A DNA stretch of 64,000 nucleotides from Pratylenchus scribneri (lineage: Eukaryota; Nematoda; Chromadorea; Rhabditida; Pratylenchidae), in the NCBI GenBank assembly GCA_030063045.1, contig JAQSEB010000008.1, positions 1,364,001 through 1,428,000 on the forward strand, read 5' to 3'. Below the pieces are notes generated by a model, which worked only from the letters and a program-made list of their open reading frames with translations, was not told the origin of the DNA and did not search any database. Of this stretch, positions 47,420 to 59,874 are shown in pieces (within the stretch, counting starts at the first letter, position 1; every line of letters begins with the position of its first letter). The translations under genes were made by a program, and so were the position numbers.

Positions 47420-49228
47420 TCATTCATCTTCGTCATCTTCTCCAATTTCATTCGAGATTAAATGCTGCTGACCATCTTCCATGTCCAATCCCCAGCAAGA
47501 AGTACAAAATAGTGCAAATCGATTTTGTCCCAGCTTTGGAATGACAACGCGACGGAACTATGGGCCAATGATAATGTTATTGTAGATGAACATTCCCATT
47601 AAAAGCAGTCCAAATCCAATTAACTTTAATACTTTTTATGAGAATTAATATAAAATTAAAATAAAACCTGGACTGGAATGAAATTTTCATGGAATAATGG
47701 GATGGAGAAAATCCAAATCACCAAAGTTCGGACACTGTCCAGGACCTATAAAATAATTATTTTAATTGATTGATCCACTAATTTTACCATTCTCGTCGTG
47801 GCAGAAAGTTTTTTGGTCACAGTCACACCGGCGTAATTAAAAAATGCAATGCTTAAATATTTTTTTTATTATATTAATAATTATTTTCAAAAACCTGATT
47901 ATTAAGAAAAATAATGCCAAAAGGATGGACGGATTTTGTGATATTTGCTTAAAGGCGAATGGAATATCCTCTAAAAATATTTTTTTTTATTTTTGATTAT
48001 TAAAAAGACAAAAACAGACCAAGTCGACCTTCCGGATTGCGAGAAAATGTTGGCGAAACATGGATATAATAAAATGGGATGGAAAGAGCCGACAAAATGA
48101 TCATTCCAAATAAGCCTAAAAACAATTATTTATTTAAATTAATATTTAAAATTGCCTTCTAATCCGACAGCAAACAATGGAGGCACATCATATTGAAGAA
48201 GATAATTTTGTTCCAAAACCATTTGTACAGAGACAATCTATAAATAAATGTTAAATAAATAAATTAAATTGATTATTGTTACGATTTGGGCCATCACAAT
48301 AAGCAAATCGCCTAATTATTAAAATATTATTTAATATTTTTGAAGAGAATAAACCGGTGATAATTGCATTCAAATCATCCTTTGGATTTGTGTCGAACAT
48401 TATGTCGGATGCACCAACAATGACCAGTCCAAGTGTAACCAAAGCCATGCCAAACCATTTAAAACCAGGGAGTTGGGCATGCAGAAAAGCAACGGATAAT
48501 AATCCAGTAAAAATGATCACAGAACCTAAAGAATTTAAGTATTGAGAACTAGGAAATGTAGTTTACCTCTTAACATTTGAAAACTTGATGCTAAAAATTA
48601 TTTTGAATTATTTTATGTAGAAATGTAATTAAAACCTGTAGTCATATTCAAACCAATGTACATCTATAATAAATTAAAATAATATGATGAGGAATTTGAT
48701 TTAGTTTTACCGTTGAAGTGGCTATTACATCACACATGGCTGGAAGTAAAAAAACGAATGAATTAAAACTGAAAAACTCTTATTTATTCCGAAAAAATTA
48801 GAATAGTTAACCGAGGAAGGATAGGTTCTTCCTCATTTGTCAATTCAATGATTGCACCATTTTCACCAAATTGGCTTAAATTTTTTGGATAAGTTCAATC
48901 CTAATATATTTTAAAATACCTTCTGTGTTGCCAACGTTTCTTTTTAATGAAATAAATAATGAAAAAAACGATGAGGCAGCTAAATTCGCCGATAAACATG
49001 CAAATAGCTTGGAAAAATGGATGGTCAAATCTTAAAATGAATATATTATTATTTTTCCAGTGATTAAATACTTCAATTGATCTGCCCATTTTGCAGCCAG
49101 TGTATTTAAACTTCCTTAAATAAATAATGTTGTTATTTTGTTATAATTTTAATTGAACCTGTTATGACCATGAGAAATGATATAAAAATTGCAGTAAAAC
49201 GTTCTGTTGACTGCTCATCATTTGCCAT
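47420..49228 (-). CDS. SLC35F6: Drug/metabolite transporter superfamily protein SLC35F6
   Basis: Start MANDEQSTERFTAIFISFLM (49228), then VITGSLNTLAAKWAD, DHPFFQAICMFIGEFSCL, STMYIGLNMT, SSFQMLRGSVIIFTGLLSVA, IVGASDIMF, DLLIVMAQIIVSVQMVLE, and LSATTRMVLDSVRTLVIW. This is the whole ten-helix EamA-like protein in order. The acidic tail ends GEDDEDE at TGA 47420-47422. Human SLC35F6 is a lysosomal/mitochondrial membrane protein; the substrate is not established. About 12 short introns. Confidence 0.94.
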
Positions 49229-49712
49229 AATGGGTTAAGTTAATTAAATTTTTCTTCAAAATAAAAAAAAATTGTAGATGATTTTGATGATTTCGGTTCA
49301 CAATAATTAATTAAAGATCTCTTAATTAACTGCACCGCAGGCAGTTTTCAATATTTATTCATTTACTTATCTTATAATTCAAAGATAATATAACATGTAT
49401 GAAATGAATATGAATGAGATAGAGAAAAAGAAAAAAGAATTTAGATAAGATGGATAAGATAGAAAGAAAGAAAAAAGAATTTAGATAAGATGGTTAAGAT
49501 AGAGATAGAGAGAAAGAATTTGACTAGCTCGGAACTCGGATCGATCTCGGAAGTCGGAAGCGCGAGCCGAGCTAGTATATTTATAAATGCAAGATTCTTT
49601 CCATTCTTCCACCAATTCTTTCCAAAAAATTTTGTTCTTTTCTTCATTTTTTTTACTCCAATTCAAGTAAATAATTCTACCAAAAATTAAGCTAAAAATA
49701 AAAATCGAAAAA
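49229..49712. other. Divergent intergenic region with direct repeat
   Basis: Between SLC35F6 (minus) and the zinc-finger/BRCT gene (plus). It contains two imperfect copies of a purine-rich block (AAAAAAGAATTTAGATAAGA core) at about 49429-49495, then the hairpin listed separately. Confidence 0.5.
49523..49576. other. Strong GC-rich hairpin upstream of a promoter
   Basis: ACTAGCTCGG (49523-49532) and CCGAGCTAGT (49567-49576) are perfect reverse complements. Inside, after a two-base bulge, CTCG pairs with CGAG, giving a 14-bp stem in otherwise AT-rich DNA about 140 bp before an ATG. It could be a structured RNA, a small inverted-repeat element, or a protein site. Confidence 0.5.
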
Positions 49713-52045
49713 ATGAGTCTGGCAAAAGAGAATAAGCAAATGTGCTGTCTGATTTGTGGCCAAATGCAGCAAAAAAGTTCATTTATATCTCATATTGCTG
49801 CACATCTTCATTATAAACAATATCAATGCGAAGATTGTCAATTCGAGGCAGTGACGGCCGAAGAAATGGCCGACCATGAAATGACCAATGGACATATGGG
49901 CCAAGTTAGTATAGTAAATTTTTAAGCAAATGGGATAATAAATAAACTGGATTTAATGATCATTTTAAAATTCTTTGAATTGTTTTATTGTTATTAGTGC
50001 TTGATTTAAACCCTATAAATCTTAAACCATTCGATGGAGGCTAGAATGCCGTGGTTTAGATCAAAACTGAAGAGTGTTAAACCGTCCGAACCATATTTGG
50101 TTTTTGGTTTATAACTCGTTTATTTTGATCTAAATCTAAACCCTGGCAATCTATATGCTAATCGATGTGAGTCTATAGGGTAAAGATTAGGCATTAAAAA
50201 ATTTATAAGATTTTGGCAGCTCCCCCTTTAGCCTTTATATTGTTATTGGGAAATATGAAAACATTTTTGTGGCCATTCTCATTCTTTCCTTTATTTTATA
50301 GACCATTCGCCACCGCTACATGGAACGTATTTGCCGTCTCATCTATAATGATTGCGATTATGGAGAGAAGAATGGTGGTTTGGAAAAAGTGCTGAAACGG
50401 AAAATGGTCGGCATCAACGAAGATGAGGGAGCAAATGCGAATGGTCAAACATCAACCAACAATAATCCTCCTACATCGATGATGGTGGCCGTAGAAACAA
50501 CAAAGACCAATTCGGCTACTCCTCAGAAAAATGTTGGCAGCCAAGGCATTAAGGAAGAAGAATGGTAAAAATGGGGAAAAAATTCCACCTATTTAGCTTA
50601 TTATTTATAAATTATAATGATTAAGTTTTCCACTAGGGTTGGCCGAGTTCTAATTTTGTCTCCTGTAAATGTGAATAACCTTTTACCTAACAGATGAATG
50701 CTTCCTGAAATTTTTCCTATATAAGATCTAATTTATATTTACCCGTGGGCAAAACTAGAAATCGGCCACTATTTTTCATAAAACGCTAATGAAAATGAAT
50801 TTTACTCTAATTGATTCTATTTTCTTTGTATTAGCATTCAATCACAAAAAGCTGCTTCGACTCCATCTTCGATTGAACAACAACCATTGCCGAATTTGGC
50901 CATTGACCAAAATCACCAAAAACATCAATGGATTGGAGCAAATTCGAATGAGAATGAGACGGCAAATGATAAAGAAGAAAAGGAAGAGGATGTTATTTTG
51001 GATGTAGCACCTGCTGATGAAGTTGATGAGGATGAGGTCGAGGAAAATAAATTAGTGGGTTTAAAAAATTGTCATTTATAAAAAAATATTTATATTTAAG
51101 GAAGCGGATGAAGCGAATTTGGAAGAGGAAAATGGACCAACAAATGCGGCGGATGGGAATGAGCAAGTAAAAAATATGTCATTTTTCAATAAAAATATTT
51201 ATATTTTAAGGAAATGGTGGATAATCCGAATTTGGAAAAGGAAACTGAACCATTAGTTGCGGATGGAGCGGATGAGCAACAAGAAGAAATGGATACTGAT
51301 GAGAACGCTTTGACTGGCTTGATTGATAATAAAATTACACCCAATGAACGAGAGGAAGAAGAAGGAGAAAAGGAGGAAGTTGAAACTGCAAAAGCACCAT
51401 CAGGTTTAAAAGTTATTTTAATTAATTGGATAAATTTAATATTATATTATAGACGAAGGTTTTGGGGAAACAATTAAAGTCGTAAGTTTAAAATTATTTT
51501 TATTAATAAATTTTTTATTTAATTAAGAAAGAAGAAGAACATTACAAGAAAGAAGAACATTATGCGAATTCAATCTCGGAAAAGGAAGATGAACCAGTTT
51601 CGAATGAGTCGAGCACTAAACCGCATATATTCCAAGGATGTGTAAGCCTACCTAATAATTTATTTAATAATTTAATTTGTTTTTAGGAAGTTACTGTTTC
51701 CGGATTTTCTGGCTCGGAACGAATTGGTAAAATTTAATATTAGTTGAAATAATTAATTAAAATTTCATCAGACATTGGGCGTCTCGTTGAAATGCATGGC
51801 GGTGCCTTTACTGGTCAAATGAGCAAAATTAGCTGCACCCATCTTATTACGGCCACTAATGCAGGGGAAAAATATCGCCGAGCCAAGGAATGGGGCACCG
51901 TGTTTGTGGTCAACCAAAATTGGTTGCTCAAAAGTATTGAAAAGGTAAAAACACATAAAATTATGATTAATTCATTTTTAAATATTTGCAGAAGCGACGT
52001 CTTCCGGAATCAAAATTCGCTGTTGGCGAGCAGCATCATTCATAA
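49713..52045 (+). CDS. Protein with two N-terminal C2H2 zinc fingers and a C-terminal BRCT domain
   Basis: ATG 49713. The first exon holds two fingers: CCLICGQMQQKSSFISHIAAH and CEDCQFEAVTAEEMADHEM plus TNGH (C-x2-C-x12-H-x5-H). Intron 1 (about 49910-50302) leads in phase to TIRHRYMERICRLIYND. A long acidic, disordered middle follows (EADEANLEEENG; DEDEVEENK; KEEEHYKKEEHY). The last exons give VTVSGFSGSERI, MHGGAFTGQMSKISCTHLIT, AKEWGTVFVVNQNWL and KRRLPESKFAVG, a BRCT domain with its conserved Gly-Gly and Trp, of TopBP1 type. BRCT domains bind phosphopeptides in DNA-damage and replication complexes. The combination with C2H2 fingers is unusual. It is the first gene of a tight plus-strand run. 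Confidence 0.8.
50048..50146. repeat. Imperfect inverted repeat (MITE-like) in intron 1
   Basis: GGTTTAGATCAAAA on the left is matched on the right by TTTTGATCTAAATCTAAACC, the reverse complement with a six-base insertion. The flanks GCC/GGC also pair. A second small inverted repeat (AACCATATTTGGTT) lies between. This suggests a small inverted-repeat transposon remnant that enlarged this intron. Confidence 0.5.
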
Positions 52046-52245
52046 GGAGGAGGAGGAATGAATATCAATTATTTATTTTATGATAATATTGTATCTCATT
52101 TATTGATTGATCGTGTATTGTTTTTCTCAGATAAAAGTTAAATAATTATTTGCATTTCAATTTAATTACTTCATTTGAGTTATTTTTCTCTTCCTATTAA
52201 TAATAATTTGATCCATGGTTTTATAAATTTCACACATTTAAGGAA
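52046..52245. other. 200-bp spacer of operon-like run
   Basis: Short gap between the BRCT gene stop and the MRPS22 start. AT-rich; no clear independent promoter signal. Confidence 0.3.
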
Positions 52246-53663
52246 ATGTATTCCATTTCAAATAGAATATGTTTAATGGTTAGAAGAGAATTTTATTTGT
52301 CAAAAAGATTGCAATCGGCCTGGATAAATCAACGGTCAGTTATATTCTTTAATTGGTTATTTAATATAAATTTGAGAATAATTAAAATAATTTCTCCTAT
52401 ATTAAATTGGAAAAAAAATGGGAATTAATATATTTGATTTTTAGTCGACCAAATATCAAATCAACATTTGAGGGCGCTGATTTGGAGCGTCTTTTCATTG
52501 ATCACCGTGTTCAAACATTATTGAAAGCATTAACTGGATTTGATGTGAAAAAATTACATCCAAGGAAAATGACAATAAAAGACAACCGAAAACATTATGC
52601 ATTAATGACGGATGGAATGCTTGATGAGGTAATAATAAAATAAAATATTCAAAATATAATAATTTATTTAGTTTATCAAAAATTTGGCCGAAAGAACGAA
52701 GCCATTTTTACAATTTGTGCCAATGAAGGAGCCAAAAGAGAATACCACCAAAACATTGTCAATAAATCCGGAAATCAGCGGCCATGACACATACAAAATT
52801 GTGTTCACGGATATTGGCCATAATGCAACAAAAATAGTTCTCTTTTTTTTAATAATTATATTAATTGATATATTTAATATTTTAGGATCGAACAATTGTT
52901 ATCCGAGAACCAAATGGACGACTGAGGACGGCATTGCCCGAGGAACACTATCGAATGCATCGAATTTATTATGATCAACCAAATCGGCCAGTAAAGGAGC
53001 CGCCTTTATTCACAATTGAAAGGAAGGATGGCATTTCATATCCGGGACCCGTTCTCAGTGTTTATTTTTAAAATTATTTTTACTGTTTAAATTATCAGCG
53101 CGCCCTTTCCGAAAATGAGCATGTGTTCGTTTTGGATTGGGCAAGTTATTTTTATGAACCGGACCATCCAAAATTTGTTGAGGTAATTTTTAATGGATTC
53201 ATAAATAAAATTATTTTTAGTTATGTAAATGCATTTTTGAATGGACAATACAAGAGGAAAAATTGGATATTCTACATTCAACCAGGCATTTTGGCCCTTT
53301 GACAATTTATATGTTAATTAATGGTCAAATCCATGAACTTTTGAGCTTCTTTTCATCCAAAGGAAGGTTGATTTGCCATTTAAAAATTTTAAAATGCAAA
53401 TTAATTAGTTCAGTTTAATGAATGCGGCGAACACAATTCGGCTATATCGTTTGATTTACCCGGATTGGAAGACGACAATTTCATTGGATGATTCCAATGA
53501 AAAAGTTATTCAGGTGAAATAATTCAATTTAATTTAAATATTTTTTTAGGATTTTATTGAGACAATGGAAAACCAATCAAATGCGATGGAATATGGAAAG
53601 AAGGCATCGAATTCATTAAAATCATTGAAGGATTTATTATTTAAAGAAGCAACATTAAATTGA
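52246..53663 (+). CDS. MRPS22: Mitochondrial small-subunit ribosomal protein mS22
   Basis: ATG 52246 (MYSISNRICLMVRREFYLSK, an Arg-rich presequence) and eight or so exons to TGA 53661-53663. Family landmarks: VQTLLKALTGFDVKKLHPRK, HYALMTDGMLDE, YKIVFTDIGHN, RTIVIREPNGRLRTALPEEH, MHRIYY, LDILHSTRHFGPLTIYML, and ANTIRLYRLIYPDWK. This matches animal mS22 from end to end. It acts in the mitochondrial ribosome. Confidence 0.93.
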
Positions 53664-53819
53664 GAGAGAATGTTTAAATACAATTAATTGTTTTATTAAT
53701 TTTATTATTCATTTTATTGATTGATAAATGTTTGAATATTTTACAACAAAAATTGATTGATTGATTTTTTCATTTAAATAATTTTGAATATAATTTAAAA
53801 ATCATTTAACCATAATAGA

Positions 53820-56003
53820 ATGAGAAAATTACCAAGGAATCTTTTATTACAAAAGAAAATTGACAAACCGAAGAATGCAAAAACAAGTCAAATGGAAGAA
53901 AATGATGGAAAATATGGTTCTGAATGGGCACCAACCACATCCACAATTTTCAAGGCATTTATTACCAACAATTTGATGGAATTTATTTTGGCTTTTAAGC
54001 TTTTATTTTCCATGCGTCTATCCGCCTCATGGTGGAGTTTAATTTCGGATTGTGATGAAGTTTACAACTATTGGGAGCCTTTGCACCTTTTATTGTTTGG
54101 CAATGGCTTCCAAACGTGGGAATATTCACCAATTTATGCAATTCGGTTAATCATTATTTAATTATTAATTCAATTAATTTTAATTTTTAGTTCTTGGCTT
54201 TACATTTGTTTATATGCCCTTCCTTATCCATTGTTTTTGCCATTATTTCAACATTCAAAAATGGCATTATTTTTCGGCCTTCGTTTCTTCATTGGGTTTG
54301 TGTCCAAAATTAATTAATTAATTAATTTTTTTTTTATTCAGTTTTGTGACACTAATTTCTGAATTATTTCTCTATCGAACAATTTGTTCCCGTTTTGGCA
54401 ATTCAATTGGCCGTTCATTCGTTCTTTTTAGCCTATTCTCCACTGCAATGTTCAATTCAAGTTGTGCTTTTTTGCCTTCCTCATTCAGCATGGTTCTTTA
54501 TTGATTTTTAATTCCAATTTAAAATTAATTTTAATTTTAAGGTTTTTAATTCCATTTCAATGGCCTTCTATTTACGAGAGAAATTGTAAGTAAAATAAAT
54601 TTAATTAATTAATTCCGTCCAAAATTTAGTTTTTTATCAATTTTATTTGTTGCCATCAGTGCATTGATTGGATGGCCATTTGCCGCCCTTCTCGGTCTTC
54701 CATTGGTCATTGAGGCTTTTGCAATTAGGCCAAAACAATTGGCCACCAAATTTATTATTTATTCAATTATTTCCGGCTTCACCATTCTTGGCTGCCTTTT
54801 TTCAATTGACTCAAAATTTTTTGGCCGTCCGGTGATTGCCCCATTCAATATTATCATTTATAATATTTTTTCATCAAATGGACCAAATCTTTATGGGTTT
54901 GATTAATTTAATTAATTAATTTTTAATATCCATTTTAGTGTTGAACCTGCTTCGTTTTATTTTGTGAATTTATTCTTAAATTTTAATTTGGCCTTTCCTT
55001 TGGCAATTATTTCAATTTCAATTGCCTCAATTATTCTCCATTTCAAATTAAGTGATGAAAAACGAAGGAAAGATGGTCAACCGACAAAATTTGGATGGAT
55101 AAAAGGTAAATTAAAATAATTATTAATAATTAAAATTAATTATTAATTAATTTAGGATGGAATTTCAATAGTTGGAATCAATTTAGGCCAATTTTGTTAA
55201 TTTATTTGGCTGCCTCATTTTGGTTTATCACCTTCCTTTTACAACCACATAAAGAGGTTAAAACAATTAAATTAATTCCAAATTAATTAATTAAGGAACG
55301 TTTTATGTATCCAATTTATCCGCATATTTGCCTTTTGGCCGCCCTCTCAATTGATGCCATTTATCGGTGCATTCCATCACAAATTCATCGACGATTGCCA
55401 ATTTTCTTTACAATTTCTTTACTTTCAATTTTTATTTTGGCCAGCCTTTCCCGGACAATTTCATTGCATCGAAATTATTCCGGTGCCATCGAAGTTTACA
55501 AGGAATTTAATGAGAAAATTGCAGGCGGACATTTACGAATGATTATTACGGTTAGTCCCTCATTAAATTAATTATTTATTTTATTTTTCAAGAATAATCC
55601 AATTCGAATTTGTGTTGGCAAAGAATGGCATCGATTCCCCTCCTCATTTTTCCTTCCTGAATTTAATATTAATGGAAATTTTGTCAACAGTGAATTATTC
55701 TTTGTTCGAAGTGAATTCAGAGGATTATTGCCGGGCAAATTCGTAAAAGGAAATGAAACTATGGAAATTACAAAACAAATTCCAACGGACCAAAATGACC
55801 AAAACAAGGAGGAACCATCGCATTATATTAATGATGGAATTGAATTGTGCAATTTTTTGGTGGATTTTGATGGGCCAAAACCAACAAAATTGGAACCAGA
55901 ATATTCAAAAATGGTAAAATTAAAAATGGGAATAATTCACAATGGAATGATGAATAGTTTTAAATGGAACGCCAAAATGAATAAATTCAAATGGGAATTT
56001 TAG
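53820..56003 (+). CDS. ALG9: Alpha-1,2-mannosyltransferase ALG9
   Basis: ATG 53820, about 10 exons, stop near 56001. The lumenal motif DCDEVYNYWEPLHLLLFG and then GFQTWEYSPIYAIRSW are the catalytic signature of glycosyltransferase family 22 ALG9/ALG12 enzymes. HKEERFMYPIYPHICLLAA is the second conserved loop. Many hydrophobic helices lie between. ALG9 adds mannose from dolichol-phosphate-mannose to the lipid-linked oligosaccharide in the ER. A soluble C-terminal part (HRFPSSFFLPEF ... CNFLVDFD) follows the usual layout. The last few residues after EPEYSKM may be affected by an unseen splice. 156 bp after MRPS22. Confidence 0.95.
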
Positions 56004-56473
56004 TTAAACTGCATCTTCCACCCTAGAATAGGGAAAAGGTGGAGATAAAAACAAACAAAATTGGCTAATAAGAATCAAATAAAATGATTAGGATACCAAA
56101 TTTGGGAAATAGATTCATTCCATTCCATCCATTAAATCCATTCATCATTAATTCCCATTTTAATTTTAATATTTTAGCCACAATTTGTGTCCATCATTCA
56201 ACGTCCAATGCTAATTTCGGCCCAATCCCATCCTCTATTCCGTGCTTTCTTCATTCCATTCATCCCAAATGAATATCTCAAATTTGGCACCGTTCATATA
56301 TTACAGAGAATTTAATAATAAATTATTTTGAATAAATTATTAATTTTATTTTTATTTACATTTGAATATTTTAAATGTAGTTATTTTCATTTTTATTTTT
56401 AATTCATTTATCGAAAATATTTACAATTTTATAGAAATAATTGCATTAAATTATACATAAAAATAATTCAAAA

Positions 56474-56810
56474 ATGGCACCAAAGCAGAGGATGAACCTT
56501 GCCAATCAACAATTCAGCAAAAATGTTGTGGCCCGAGGTTATTCTAAATAATTATTAACCCAAAAATATAATTAAAATTATTTAAGGAAATGTGGCAAAA
56601 TCATTGAAACCGGAAGGAAATAAATATGCGGCCGCCCCTTGGCTTATTGGAATTTTTGTGAGAAAATTTTTGAAATATTCCATAAATAATTTTGTATAAT
56701 TCAGGTTTTTGTGGTTTGCGGTTCAGCAATATTCGAGGTGAATTATTTTCGACAATTTAATTAAATTTGACCCATTTAAGGTCATTCGATACATCAAATT
56801 GGGCTTCTAA
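56474..56810 (+). CDS. SERP1: Stress-associated ER protein SERP/RAMP4
   Basis: Four small exons encode 65 residues: MAPKQRMNLANQQFSKNVV, then ARG/NVAKS, then PWLIGIFVFVVCGSAIFEVI, ending RYIKLGF. This is the whole RAMP4 family pattern: short cytosolic basic part, NVAK motif, single tail anchor. It associates with the Sec61 translocon. Follows ALG9 by 470 bp on the same strand; both serve the ER. Confidence 0.96.
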
Positions 56811-57773
56811 TTCCGGATGATGATGAGTGATTTTTATTCATGAATGCTTTGTTTGAATTTGCCGGCTTCAATCCACCCAAAAAGATGAATGAATCCATCG
56901 ATGATTTCCACCCACATCTATCCTTTGACCTTTTTTTTGCCACCCAAAATATGTACAATCCATTTAAACCTTTTCCTCCCAATTTCCATATCATCATTCT
57001 GTGTTCTTTTCATTTCCAATTTTAAATTTATTTTGTGCTGAACAACATAAACAATTTTGAGAAATATGCCGGAATATTTTATGCATAAAAGTGCGTCCAT
57101 TCTCTTCTCAATTCAATCCATCCGGTTTTTTTCACTATTTTCACTTCAATCCGTGCACAAAATTCAAGCACATGGTGGGATTGACCCAATGGGGAATGGA
57201 ATGGAATGGAATGGTGGGAAGGGGGCCGGGGGCAATGGCGCAAATCCGACAATCCTCCCTCCCTCCTCCCCTTTAAATCTTCACATTTTCATATCCTCAG
57301 GGCGGATCATTGTCGGTCGTCCATTTTCCATCAAAAAATCCCTCCTTTGTTCCTCACAATTCGGCCAATTCCATTCATTCATCCTTAATTGCCCATTTTA
57401 CCTTTGAAAATGGCCACCTTCCTTCCACAAAAATGGAAAGATTGGTCGGGATCATTTAATTGACTGGGAATGGCGAATGTTTTGGGTGGGTGTTCTCCTC
57501 CTCCATTACTCCGCGCATTGATTTGTGTGAATCCTTCCTTCCTTTACCCCCTCCTTCCTTCTTCCCTGTTTTGTTGTCTGCGGTGGAATGGAGAGAAAAG
57601 GGGAATCGAATAGTCCACAACCTTTTGCGCAATCCGCAAAAGGGGCAAATCAAATGGAATGATGATGATTCGTCTCTTTTTGGTGATGGGTTTGGGTGGT
57701 TTATATTATTTGCACGACGCACATTTCCTTCTCGAATTATTCCCTCTCCTTCACCATTCCAAGGAAAAGTAAA
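56811..57773. other. Intergenic, about 960 bp
   Basis: GGAATGG/TTCCATTC-rich DNA with chance open frames on both strands. No supported feature. Probably 3' region of SERP1 and promoter of the transferase gene. Confidence 0.4.
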
Positions 57774-59874
57774 ATGACGGCGGCCACAACAATTGTTCAT
57801 CGCAACAAAAATATTCGGCCACCACTCCAACAAAAGCCAACACCGAGTCCATCCAATCAAGATAAAGAGGAAGACGATTTGTTGGACAAAAACAATAATA
57901 ATAAACACAGAAGGAGGGCCACAACATCCACCCAACAAATTGTTGGAAGGGAAGGGGAACAACAGGAAAGGAGGAGGAGGCTAGAAAATGAAAATGAGGA
58001 GGAATTGAGGAGGCGAGCCCACCAAAATAATAATATTTATTATTATTATTGTTAGGTTTGGGCATTATTCTAAAGGCAAACTCCAAATGATTCTGCCCAG
58101 CAATTATGCAAAACGATTGTTTCCCCCCACCCTGTATCGCCTTTGCTGCTATGGTTCATATCTGTTTTGGTTCATCATTGGACTGTACTCAATCCCCCAA
58201 TTCCGTTCAGTACAATTCCCCCTTCCACAGTTTGGTCCTTCGCAAAACTCGTAGTGCCACTTCCGCCGTCCATTATGTCAAAACGCATGGCCACAGTGTT
58301 TCGTTGGCCTCAATCGAAAATTCCCCGCAATTTTCGGATTTGTTGGCCCAAATTGATGGAATGCATCGGCCACCAGCCATTTTAATGCTCAACCAATTCG
58401 CCTTGAATATGACTTTGTTTTTCCCACTTTTCCATTTCAATTTTACCCAAAATTTTCCTGCAGCAATTTTCTTTGCAATACGGCAATTTTTCCCGGCGTC
58501 CATGAACGATTCATTTTTGTCACTTTGGATTCCAAATCACGCGATGTTTTGATGGAATATTGGCCACAAATTCGGCAATTCCATTGGCCAACTCCTTCAC
58601 TTTATGTTCATTCCCCTCATCCAATTCCCCACCAATAATCCCATTTTTAGAAGCCATTCAGTTTTGCCGAAGGCGCCTATCAAACAATTTATCTTTTTCG
58701 GGCCAATTTGGCCGTTGCCCTCATCAAAAGGGGCAAATCATTTTGGATGCAGCAACAGGATACAGTGGGGGCAATAAAATTAATTAATTTAAATGGAAAA
58801 TATGACATAGTTTTGGCGTCGAAATTTATTCGAAATTGGTTTTGAGGATGAGCCGGGATTCGATTTATTATTCGACCAAATTGGACATGGAAATAACAGC
58901 AAAAGGGCGGAATGGGTGAACGGTAATGGAGGGAATTGGCCCCGAGGGCATTTCACCTCCATCAATCAAAGGAGCCAACTTTTTTGTGCGTGCAAATCCA
59001 AAAACGCAACAATTCTTCGAGGCAATTGCCGCCAAATTGGCACATTGGTACACACCGGATATGGGCATAATGATCCACCAATGCCACACATGGGGCCAAC
59101 CTGTATGCAAATTTATTCCCCATCGAATTGCGCACAGCTGGGAATGGATGTACACCGAACAGAGGGAACCACCCCACGTCATTCAGTTGGACTGTGAAAC
59201 GGATGGGGGAAGTGAGTAAAATGGCTAAAGCAGTACTTTCCATTATCGAGGGGGAGGTGGAAGGGATGAAGTGGAGACGGTTTAAAACCCCATTTAATTT
59301 TGACCAAACCATAACAAATTATATACCGTTTGATGCGTCTTGACCAGCTCTATCCACTGGTTTATGGGTTGTTAATGTCGTTAGGAAAAAGCCCTTAAAT
59401 AAACGAAAAATTCCTTCACCTCCTCGAATCACCAATGCCATATTTGACTGAATGGTTTTTCAGGCAAACTCCAACAATTGGCCCGTTTCGGTTTCCATTT
59501 CACTTTGGCCGATGGGAGGACATGCAATCGAGAGGCAGTTCATCGGGCACAAATTGCAATGGAACAGGGAAAAGTTGGAGTGGAAGGGCCAACCAAATTG
59601 AGTTGGGGTCGATTGCAATTCAAGGTGAATGAGGGGAATATTAATTAATTAATCATTTTTGTGAAGGTTTATTGGTGGTTGGTGGACTATATTCTGTGAG
59701 TTTGACCACACAATATTCACCATCATTGTTTTGTACACATTTTTGCAGATGCACTCCATTGCTTGGCCCAATCCTGAAGCCCTATTTGCCTTTAGTCATT
59801 CCTTCCTTTCCACCATTTAAATATAATTCCTTCCTTTTTAGATTGGCTATATTCTGATGATCACAATGGCCTAA
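57774..59874 (+). CDS. Nucleotide-diphospho-sugar transferase family protein (PF03407-like)
   Basis: Conserved exons are clear: FIFVTLDSKSRDVLMEYWPQ near 58500, SFSFAEGAYQTIYLFRANLA plus ALIKRGKSFWMQQQDT near 58660-58765, FDLLFDQIGHGNNSK near 58860, ANFFVRANPKTQQFFEAIAA, GIMIHQCHTWGQPVCKFIPH near 58975-59115, and RFGFHFTLADGRTCNREA near 59485. The hydrophobic segment CCYGSYLFWFIIGLYSIPQF after a basic start suggests a type II Golgi membrane protein. The start is either the Arg/Gln-rich ORF at 57774 or the ATG at 58088. The splices near 58200 and the last exon are unresolved. Acceptor sugar unknown. Confidence 0.65.

Noticed and set aside
50000..50170. tRNA-like folding region in intron 1 of the BRCT gene
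   Set aside because: The pairing is an imperfect inverted repeat without A/B-box sequences or a cloverleaf. I kept it as a repeat.
57774..58055. Separate small gene ending in a Tyr run
   Set aside because: The frame ends just before the transferase's membrane segment and has no family. It is more likely the 5' exon or UTR of that gene, so I did not list it separately.
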